Source of the DNA: Galaxea fascicularis
Taxonomy: Eukaryota > Cnidaria > Anthozoa > Scleractinia > Euphylliidae
Direction of reading: 5' to 3'
Assembly: GCA_948470475.1 (NCBI GenBank)
Contig: OX419343.1
Location: forward strand, 15,157,828-15,221,827
DNA: 64,000 bases
Under the pieces are notes generated by a model. That model searched no databases and was not told the DNA's origin. It saw only the letters and a list, made by a program, of their open reading frames with translations. A program made the translations under genes and the position numbers. Shown piece after piece: positions 56,430 through 64,000 of the stretch (position 1 is the stretch's first letter; each line of letters starts with the position of its first letter).

Positions 56430-56588
56430 TTAAGTCTGGAATAAGCGTGAGGAGCGATTGCTTCGCGGCCCAAAAATGTCAATGATCCTCTGCATGTCAT
56501 TTTGCACAGCGGTCTTACTGGAATACGCCCTTTCGGTGTTGATTTTGCCCGGTGATGCCACTGAGCCACTGTTGCCCCCGTTGTGAAT
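56430..56588 (-). other. Candidate terminal exon, unknown gene
   Basis: On the minus strand an acceptor (CCTTTCTTAG) at 56589-56590 precedes 53 codons in one frame ending in TAA: IHNGGNSGSVASPGKINTER, then KTAVQNDMQRIIDIFGPRSN and a short tail. The hydrophilic tail-like composition fits a cytoplasmic C-terminus. Overlapping frames are also open, so support is modest. Confidence 0.3.
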
Positions 56589-56590
56589 CT

Positions 56591-57417
56591 AAGAAAGGTC
56601 TTGATGCACCAAAGAGCAAACCACTCGGCAGTGCAGGATGTTGCGGAAGTGGTGGTCAAGTTCGAAGCAATGATAAAACGCCATTCTAGCCATTTTGATG
56701 TACGTTGTTTACGATCTTGCGCTGATTCCAGAAGATCTCTAGCGAGACTTTGCTGGATACGTACTTTAACCGACTAGCTACAAAGAATATTAACATAAAA
56801 CGTGAATAATAATTAGAGATAGCTAACCATAAGCGAACGAGTCAGCGAACAAAGTGACCTTTACCGGTCAGTTCTTTATCATTGTCAGGCCCTTTGAGTG
56901 AACTTTCATTGCATCTACTGCTGGAGCTTTCCATGATCGATGCAGTTCTGAGCTTGTTAGAAATCAGGCAGCATGGGATCGAAATAAATTTTCTTTTTGT
57001 TTCTGTAAAGCACGAATAGAGCTTTGTACGAAGGAGGCTTCCTCACGAAATCCAAGACCAGTGAGGACAGGAGTGGGAAAATCATGCCAATTAAGATTTA
57101 AGAGAAAACTGTGCGATCTTCTTTTGACACCGGACAGCGAGTCTAAGTTCAGTTTCTAATATGGTTTGCTAGAAAATTCCAAATTTTTGGCCCTTGGAAA
57201 ATAATTTAATAATATTCAATTGCTATTAGACAATTGAGCACGTCTCTGTGAGGAATGACAGATTCATCCTCGAATTCTCAAGATACTGCACTTTTTCATT
57301 TCAGTTTACAGCTTGCGTGTGGGTTGCATGTCTGTTTTGCGACATTTAGGATGGCGGCGATGACCAAGCAAGTGAACATGTGACAAATTTGCACCGACGG
57401 AGTGATCGGATTAGAAG
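56591..57417. other. No gene recognised
   Basis: No domain-bearing frame or repeat that I can support. Confidence 0.45.
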
Positions 57418-57760
57418 ATAAGTGGTCGCATACGGGGAAGTTGAAAACAGCAAAACATTTCAAATCGTCAACTCTAAAAGGTGGTCGCGGTCGCTTATGA
57501 TAGGTGGTCGCTGACGACAGGTTCTTATTCCTCTTTCGACTGAAAAAATTTTGATACGTGGTGAAATGGTCGGTTACAACAGGTAGTCGCAAAGGGAGGT
57601 TGCACTGTAATAGGGTAAGAATCCCAACTGGCAGGAGGCGAATCATCTTATACTCAAGTAACGCGGGACTACCGAGGGTAGGGTCACGGAGATCTTGGAC
57701 CAGAGATCTCCGGACTACAGGTCCAGCGTCTTACCACTAATACATGCTCCCACCTCCACG
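57418..57760. repeat. Degenerate GGTGGTCGC repeat and SINE-like tail
   Basis: The motif GTGGTCGC or close variants recur at about 57422, 57481, 57506 and 57584. The following block (57596-57760), read on the minus strand, has TTAGTGGTAAGACGCTGGAC, similar to a tRNA A-box region, but no good B-box. It is probably an old interspersed repeat; the class is uncertain. Confidence 0.4.
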
Positions 57761-58219
57761 TTAATTTAAAAATAGCAGGGAAACGGATTTCAGCTTTATT
57801 GGCTCAGTTCAGTGTTTGAAACAAAGATGACATCGTTCTTTTCAAATGCGCAATTTAATCACTAATCTTACGAATATATGAGACAGCAATATGCAATTAA
57901 CAAATTGAAGGCTTTAAACAGCTACGAGTCAAGAGAAAATAAGTTTTAGCAACATCTCAAAACAATTACTTAATGCAAAACAATTACAACAATTTAGGCT
58001 AAATACAAAAAGTATAAAAAACATATCAAAATTTGTTTCTAAATATTCGTCTTCCAAAAAAGTTTTCAGTAGAAAAGGCACAGAAACTATGCTACGTTTG
58101 ACTAAACAGTGCTAAGAGAAACGGTGATTTCCAAAGGGTAGCATGTTTAAGTTCAAGATATGACACTTTTCTTGTGCAAACAGACAATCTCATATCAGCC
58201 CATGAGATATCGATGTGCC
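57761..58219 (-). other. 3' UTR of the SGNH gene (proposed)
   Basis: AT-rich sequence after the stop of the large minus-strand ORF. A minus-strand AATAAA at 57795-57800 could end the transcript about 420 bases past the stop. Confidence 0.45.
57795..57800 (-). terminator. Polyadenylation signal candidate for the SGNH gene
   Basis: AATAAA on the minus strand (TTTATT on plus), the clearest one seen within 450 bases of the stop codon. Confidence 0.4.
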
Positions 58220-61200
58220 TTATTTACTTAAATAAGGTTTTAGACACTGGTAGACTATCTCAGCCATTCTGTCATATCCATAGGCTGTAAGATGTAGGTG
58301 ATCATTCCATAACATAGCTTGAGCCTGAAGCGAGAGTGAATGTCTGGGCAGCTTGGCTGCCAAGTCACAGAGCACCGTCTTTCCTTGTGATCTACGTGCA
58401 TATTCCCTCAAATCTTGATTGATTCGGTTGCGCATGACCCAGAGGGTCTTAAAATTGGGCCAAGCCTCGTAAGCTGTCTCCGGGATGGTGAGCAGGACCG
58501 TTCGAGCACCGTAATTATGGGAGATTTCATGAAGAACTTCAATATCGCGAACAATTCGCGGCTTCCAGACACTGATCAGTTGATTCATGAACGAATCGTC
58601 ATCTCCAAAGTTCTTAACGTGCGCAACGTCATTTGTTCCGCCCAAAATGATCACCCAATCAAATCGTGAGCTGTTTCCAAGCACTTCCGGCAGGCGCTTT
58701 GCCATACTGCCATGGGCCATTTCGCGCACTTTACCACTGGTTTTAATAAAATACTTTAGCCTTCCGTCAGAGTTAAGTAGCTGACCCAGCCTTTGGCTGT
58801 ATGGGTGAAAGCTGTGTCCATGATTATAATAACCGCTTGTTAAGCTATCACCAAAACATAATATGCTTCTCGAATAAGGATTTGAATTAACTGATGGTAT
58901 GTATGGTCTCATATTATTGCCAATTTCTTGAGAGGGGAACGTAGGCTTCTGATCCGCAGGCTTCCCAGAAGACACTGGTAACAAATCAGAGAACGCCGTG
59001 CCTGTAGATGCTGAGAGCGGACCTGAAGGTATCCCTTGCTGGTTAGCCTGTGCACCAGCTGGTAACGGAATTGACTGTGAGCCCATTGCACTTTCTTTAT
59101 TAACGAATTCATCAGCGTTCCTCAATGGTGTGGGAGCTTGCATGGTAGGTACAGCGGTTAAAGGTTTAGGCTTCGTTATTTGCAGCAATGGAGTTGCCTG
59201 CCTTGTAGGTTTAGTCCCCGTTTTCACTGTATCCGCCGTAGCCTTCGCCAAAATTGCACTTTCTATGTTGTCTGATGCCAAATTTCCCATTCCCAAACTT
59301 GCCAAAAGAGATCTTAAGTCAGAGATCTTCGCTGTTTTCTTCGATGATCTTTGTTTTGGTGGAGCTGACTGAGGTTTCGCCTTAGGTATTGGTTTAACAC
59401 TCTGTAACGAATCACTGTTTGCTGTTTTAGCCTTCTTAAGCAAAAGTGGAAGAATGCTTTTCATAATTTCCACGATGCTTTTGTTGTTTGATTTAATTGT
59501 TGTCGACGCTATTAAGTTAGGTGGAGTGGTTTTAAATGTTGACGTTCTTGGCTTAGTTGGTTTAGTTGTGACCTTTGTTGTTGGTTTCGTTGTGATCCCA
59601 GTAACCACCTTGCCGCTAGCCTCAGTATCATTGTGTAAGCTCTTAAGTATTACAGGAAGAATTTTCGCTAGGAGCATCTGGATATTGTCCTTATTCCTTG
59701 CTTGGTTTTTCTGGGCATCCTTTGGAGAGACCTCTCTATTTGTATGACCTCCGCTCTTCATGTGTTTTTGAACACTGGTATTTGTTGCATGTTTGGTTTT
59801 ATTCGGCGCATACTGTTTAGTCGTATTTTGACTCTCTGTAAGAACTGCCTCGAGGGAGTCAAATATCTTTTCGGTCCGTGTCCCGTTGGAATTTTTCTTG
59901 TCATAAATCTTGGCAAGCTTTAGTACTTTTAAGAGTTTGTCGTAGAACTCTTTGTCAGAATCACCATTCTCTCCTTTTCGTTTGCTAATTGTTTCGTTCT
60001 TTTTAATGGTGGGCTTGGTTTCATTTCTTTTGTGTTTCTTTCCTTTGTTCTGTGACTTCTTCACTTTACGATGTTTTCTGAGTGTATCATGCTTAGCGTT
60101 ATGCGACAGGGTTTTAGATTTATTAGACAAAACAACTTTTTGTCTCTTTGCTTTCACTTTGGGATGTGATTTTCTTCTGGTCAGGTTTTTGTGCATTCTC
60201 GACTTCCATTTCTTGTGCTTCTTCACGTCTTTGTGGCCATGGTGGCGTTTGCGTTCGTGTTGGTGAGATGAAGACTTGTCATTGGAATCCCTCACATCTT
60301 CTCTCTCCATTTTACGCACAAACTTATCAGAAATGTTCCAGATCTTCGTTTCTTTGCTCTTAGCCGGCAAAAGTTTTACAGTATGTGCATAAGAGGACTC
60401 ACAAATCCTCACTTTGAATCGGGGACGTTCTGGGTTATTCGAACTCCTGTCAACAAAAACAATGCCACTAGTTAAATACCACCTTTTACTGCACAACTGC
60501 GCATATTTCATAGAATACTTTCTCCGATGAACTCTGTTCCTAATCCTCAATCTTACAGGCCGACAGACTAACAATGTGTGTAAGTATCGGTTGTGTTCTT
60601 TCATCCTGGTCATCTTTACTGTTCCAATTGTTGAAAATTTGTCAATAACTTTACAAGTTCTGACTCGATGTCGACTAATGTTCCATCTACCGCGAATTTC
60701 GTCAGCTATAGAGTGGTGTTTGCGATATTTTTTGTATAGCCTGAAGTCCAATACCTTGCGATGTTTGTTAGGGTTGGCCTCTTGACGACGTTGCATATTT
60801 CTCTGACTACGATCATGAGGTATTTGGTGCGAGCGAGCTTTTTTAATATGTTGATTTTTCCAAACATGGTGGCTCAGATGTTTGGAATGAAGTGGCCTAT
60901 TGTGTACTGTATGTTGCTGCTTCTTCGCGTGATACCGCACATGTCGATAGTCATGCGGTCGTAATGGACTGCGGTGACGTTGCACATTTCTCTGACTATG
61001 GTGATGAGGTATTCGGTGCGAGCGAGCCTTTTCGATATGTTGATTATTCCAGACATGATAGCCCAGATGTTTGGGATGCAGTGGTCTTTTGTGAACTGTA
61101 TGTTGCTGCTTCTTTACGTGATGCCGCGCATGTCGATAGCCATGCGGTCCAAGTGGAATGCGCGTTCGTTTATTAGGACGCGCGTGTTGCACGCGATCCT

Positions 61201-62542
61201 TAGGTTTTCGCTTCTTTGCAGAATTGTAGTTCTTGTTTGACTTTTCGTGGTTTTTCTTTCTTACGTTTCTCATAGTCTTCCAGTGATGACCTGATTTTTT
61301 GCGCCCTCTTGAAAATTTTTTCTTCTGATTATCTCTGTTATTTTCCACGATGTCTTCAAGATAGTCATCCTTCAAATGGTTTTGTAAATGATTCCGTCCC
61401 TTTTTCACTTGTTTCCTTATCGTCCGTGGAAGTTTCTTTCGTTTCCTTCGCCTCTTTTTAGCCTTGTGCCTAAATGTATTGGCATTATTGGAACTCTCTT
61501 TGAGAAATCCAATTAGAGGAGATAGAGAAGTCTGCACGGTAGGTCTTGTATTTAACGGATAGTTGCCGTCATAGGAACTTTGAGGGAGCTGGTTATTAGT
61601 GGTTGGCAAGAAATAAGGGTGTCTGTAAGACAGGTTTGCCAAGGGAGATGAAAACATTCCAGCTTTTTCATTAAACATCCCCAAGTTGTCAACGTTGTAA
61701 GGAGCAGGACTGGAGGCTGTCGGTCTAAACTGAAACCTTTGTCTGTTATTCTGGCTTGTAAATGGAAGTCGCGGATAAGGATTAAACCCGGCAGGATACG
61801 GTGCTGTTGGTGAGAATGGATTGTAAACTGAGGGATGCGGTGCGGTGGGATATGTTGGGTTGGCTAATGGTGGTTGAGCCGTGTTTTCCAGTCCTGGATA
61901 ATAGTCATAAAACGGATTCGTTCCTCTTTCGCCTGATGTCCAGGAGGGAAATGCATTACCAAGTACAGGATGTGCTCTAACTGGAATATCCACTGGAGGG
62001 ATTTTACTGCGATCATTGTTTCCTGGAGAAATGAAGATCGCTGGATATGGATTCTCTCGTGGACTTTCATTACCAAAAGCAGGATTTTTCTTTCCACTTT
62101 GATGAAAGTGATCAAGGACATTTTCATTTTGTAACCAGGTGTGTGTGCTTACATAGTAAGTCGGGGCACGCGTCGTAGGGGTTAATTTAGCCACTGATGT
62201 CGAGTTACCTGACCCAGGCCTTCTCCCTGAGCGAGAATGGGCGCTGACGATTTTCCAAATCGCATATATAAATGCCAAAATAAACAAGGAAAAAACGGCA
62301 TAAAATGCCACTGAACTGTAGCCACGGTGACAGGACACCAATGCGCTGAACCTCTCTGCACAGTTTAGACTGCCGCTGACCTCTTGAAGCCTTGATCGCG
62401 CATTCAAATTATGAATTTTTCTCCACCAGTGGCTCTGTGGCACTGACGCTGATCTATCACCAGCTGCTTTTTCTCCAACCATAGAGGGTTTGCACTGATT
62501 ACATATACTAAAAATGGAAATAAAGGTTGTGCTGTGAAACAC
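58220..62542 (-). CDS. Membrane-anchored protein with long basic region and C-terminal SGNH hydrolase domain
   Basis: A 1440-codon uninterrupted frame. Residues 76-99 form one membrane helix (AFYAVFSLFILAFIYAIW). Residues 110-350 are rich in Pro, Asn, Tyr and Ser. Residues 360-870 are extremely rich in Lys, Arg and His and include two 63-residue tandem repeats at about 460-585 (each with KKQQHTVH and YHVW/HHVW). Residues 870-1220 are Lys/Thr/Ser/Pro-rich. The SGNH domain covers about 1224-1440: GDSLTSG (Ser1233), GGTND (Asn1304) and DHLH (Asp1414, His1417), a complete catalytic set for an esterase or acyl hydrolase. The basic stretch before the helix favours the N-terminus inside and the hydrolase outside the cell or in the lumen (inference). 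Met21 (62482) may be the true start because the first 20 residues are hydrophobic and an acceptor-like AATCAG lies between. The substrate is unknown. Confidence 0.82.
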   Translation of the reverse strand: MFHSTTFISIFSICNQCKPSMVGEKAAGDRSASVPQSHWWRKIHNLNARSRLQEVSGSLNCAERFSALVSCHRGYSSVAFYAVFSLFILAFIYAIWKIVSAHSRSGRRPGSGNSTSVAKLTPTTRAPTYYVSTHTWLQNENVLDHFHQSGKKNPAFGNESPRENPYPAIFISPGNNDRSKIPPVDIPVRAHPVLGNAFPSWTSGERGTNPFYDYYPGLENTAQPPLANPTYPTAPHPSVYNPFSPTAPYPAGFNPYPRLPFTSQNNRQRFQFRPTASSPAPYNVDNLGMFNEKAGMFSSPLANLSYRHPYFLPTTNNQLPQSSYDGNYPLNTRPTVQTSLSPLIGFLKESSNNANTFRHKAKKRRRKRKKLPRTIRKQVKKGRNHLQNHLKDDYLEDIVENNRDNQKKKFSRGRKKSGHHWKTMRNVRKKNHEKSNKNYNSAKKRKPKDRVQHARPNKRTRIPLGPHGYRHARHHVKKQQHTVHKRPLHPKHLGYHVWNNQHIEKARSHRIPHHHSQRNVQRHRSPLRPHDYRHVRYHAKKQQHTVHNRPLHSKHLSHHVWKNQHIKKARSHQIPHDRSQRNMQRRQEANPNKHRKVLDFRLYKKYRKHHSIADEIRGRWNISRHRVRTCKVIDKFSTIGTVKMTRMKEHNRYLHTLLVCRPVRLRIRNRVHRRKYSMKYAQLCSKRWYLTSGIVFVDRSSNNPERPRFKVRICESSYAHTVKLLPAKSKETKIWNISDKFVRKMEREDVRDSNDKSSSHQHERKRHHGHKDVKKHKKWKSRMHKNLTRRKSHPKVKAKRQKVVLSNKSKTLSHNAKHDTLRKHRKVKKSQNKGKKHKRNETKPTIKKNETISKRKGENGDSDKEFYDKLLKVLKLAKIYDKKNSNGTRTEKIFDSLEAVLTESQNTTKQYAPNKTKHATNTSVQKHMKSGGHTNREVSPKDAQKNQARNKDNIQMLLAKILPVILKSLHNDTEASGKVVTGITTKPTTKVTTKPTKPRTSTFKTTPPNLIASTTIKSNNKSIVEIMKSILPLLLKKAKTANSDSLQSVKPIPKAKPQSAPPKQRSSKKTAKISDLRSLLASLGMGNLASDNIESAILAKATADTVKTGTKPTRQATPLLQITKPKPLTAVPTMQAPTPLRNADEFVNKESAMGSQSIPLPAGAQANQQGIPSGPLSASTGTAFSDLLPVSSGKPADQKPTFPSQEIGNNMRPYIPSVNSNPYSRSILCFGDSLTSGYYNHGHSFHPYSQRLGQLLNSDGRLKYFIKTSGKVREMAHGSMAKRLPEVLGNSSRFDWVIILGGTNDVAHVKNFGDDDSFMNQLISVWKPRIVRDIEVLHEISHNYGARTVLLTIPETAYEAWPNFKTLWVMRNRINQDLREYARRSQGKTVLCDLAAKLPRHSLSLQAQAMLWNDHLHLTAYGYDRMAEIVYQCLKPYLSK

Positions 62543-64000
62543 ATCACCTAAGCTATATCGTTTTTGAATTGTACCGTACTGGTCTGACCTTGGAACGCAT
62601 GTCAGGAGTCTTTAGAAGGCTTTCATACTGCATGAATGCAGCTCTTTTTAGTTGAGCTACATCCCAGTATTGTTGAAAGTCCGAAGATTACTGTTAACAT
62701 AAAATAACGCAGAGACCTTCATGAATTCTGGTGCCTGTGTACATCAAATGGCAGTATTTGCCGCCCTATTTGCTAACATAGTCAGAAACTTTGGGTGTGG
62801 TCAAAACATAATAACTGGCAGTTTGCTAAAATAATTTCTTCTTGCAGATAAACTTTAGTGGAATATGTGCCGTTGGAAAAGCTCTCATGTGGGTGTAGAA
62901 GCCAAATTCACCAACTTTAATAAAAGTTCTATATTGTAGATGTGCAAACAAGTCGTAGAAATTGCGCTGATCAATTGAGGTGAACTTTGTATGTTCAAAT
63001 AAGAACAGTTTTCATGCTAACTGTGGCTTCATCGCTCCACTGGAGCAAATGATTTCGTTTTAAAAGCTATTGTTTGATCGATAGCCACAGCAGGTGTACA
63101 GATTATAAAACCTGTGTAGATGTTTGGTTAAACAAGTGCCGGGAACGACATACCGGTCACAGATCAAGTTCAAAAGACAATTTTAGTATTGTCTTGAATC
63201 CCCCAACGTTTTTCTGCGTCAGTTACTTCTACTTACCACAACAAGAAGATTCAATGAAGCAGAATCGGTTGTTGGGCGTACCCACTCATCCATGAGGTTT
63301 AAGTTGTCAAACTCTTCCACATGTCACAATTTTGGTAACCGTATGAGTAAGCAAATGACTCGGTCTACTCAGTGATTGTTTTTCCTTGCGCTGGGTTTGC
63401 GTTCGTTGCTCTTCCACGATGAAATTCAACCCAATTTTGCTGTAAGGACAAAGAAAGTATTTCCCTGTCTGTGAAAGAAACCTATGACTAACTGTGCTAA
63501 CACAGAGCCAAATTGCAGATTTGGAAATGATCAAGAACATAGGTTGTCAGCAATGAGGTCATATGGTCATATTAACGTTTTACGAGCGTCTTCTTTAACG
63601 CTGTGAATCTTTTGCTTCACTAAGCCCTCGTACAAATATTACTTTTCAAATTTGTATAGACTATTGTTTTGCTTTCATAACTCAGATTTCTGGCTCTTGA
63701 GAAGCAACAAATCGGACATCAAAACATCTTGTATGTGGTGAGTGAATCCACTGAAAATTTCCTCTGTGGGTAGACTGAAGCAAGTAAAACTGAGTAACGA
63801 GAGATAAATTTGATATCTGAGAAGGAGCAAAAGCTCCGTTACTTTTCCAAAATCAGTCAAGTCAATAATGTTTGGGCTCTTAACCAGTGGGGAGCAAAGC
63901 TGGCGTTCAACGACGCCAAGAAATTTCACCGAGTGGCAATAATCGAGAGAAAAGTAAAGGCTCAACGGTACAAAAGCTCCTATTTATATGGGTGATATAG
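62543..64000. other. Upstream region of the SGNH gene; no gene recognised
   Basis: It should include the promoter and perhaps a non-coding first exon of the SGNH gene. Frames at 63307-63540, 63675-63965 (minus) and 63810-63995 (plus) show no domains. Confidence 0.45.

Noticed and set aside
57620..57735. tRNA gene on the minus strand
   Set aside because: There is an A-box-like stretch only; no usable B-box or acceptor stem.
58415..61240. Plus-strand frames opposite the SGNH gene
   Set aside because: They are antisense shadows of a long biased coding sequence, hydrophobic because they complement Lys-rich codons.

Overview
The window is nuclear DNA of an animal, most likely an anthozoan cnidarian such as a stony coral. 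It has no operons, its genes are broken into exon-like islands with GT/AG borders, and it is full of metazoan transposable elements: Penelope-like, RTE-like and CR1/L2-like LINEs, Ty3/gypsy LTR elements, tRNA-derived SINEs and MITEs. The cnidarian assignment is inference from the element types and from the cadherin-like, MFSD6-like and SGNH-type host sequences; no species can be named.

Layout. 1-9.4 kb: the end of a Penelope-like element (minus strand), remains of a minus-strand host gene with a cadherin-like extracellular repeat (exons at 7425-7667 and 979-1218, weaker islands between), a SINE, and a 5'-truncated RTE-like LINE (5106-7262) with a CR1-like fragment inside it. 9.5-17 kb: a nest of elements. 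A decayed minus-strand gypsy (gag and protease pieces at about 9.5-10.2 and 15.5-16.9 kb) is split by a young plus-strand Ty3/gypsy (10222-15522; 5-bp target duplication; 108-bp LTRs differing at one base). That element is split in turn by a 1255-bp DNA transposon (12606-13860) carrying remnants of a helicase and a zinc-finger gene. A SINE sits in the old gag. 17-23.3 kb: a LINE tail, a GC-rich hairpin repeat, a 0.55-kb tandem duplication and a 683-bp MITE.

23.3-50.0 kb: the dominant feature is a nearly perfect tandem array of a 1650-bp unit, 16 units plus a partial one. Each unit is a 263-bp foldback MITE followed by a 1387-bp spacer. The array starts exactly at a MITE left end and stops exactly at a MITE right end, with TA on both outer sides.

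50-53.4 kb: two LINEs lie tail to tail. The first is an internally deleted CR1/L2-like copy with an ORF1 joined to the last codons of ORF2. The second is a minus-strand reverse transcriptase ORF of 563 codons. 53.4-58 kb: a 250-bp tandem repeat running into a truncated MFSD6-like exon, and weak exon candidates. 58.2-62.5 kb: the only large intact host gene, a 1440-codon uninterrupted minus-strand ORF. Its product has one membrane segment, a very long low-complexity basic region and a C-terminal SGNH hydrolase domain. The rest shows no gene I can support.

The window is mainly a record of transposition and tandem amplification around a few host exons. The best candidates for something undescribed are the MITE-bounded satellite array, the helicase-carrying DNA transposon, and the SGNH fusion protein.
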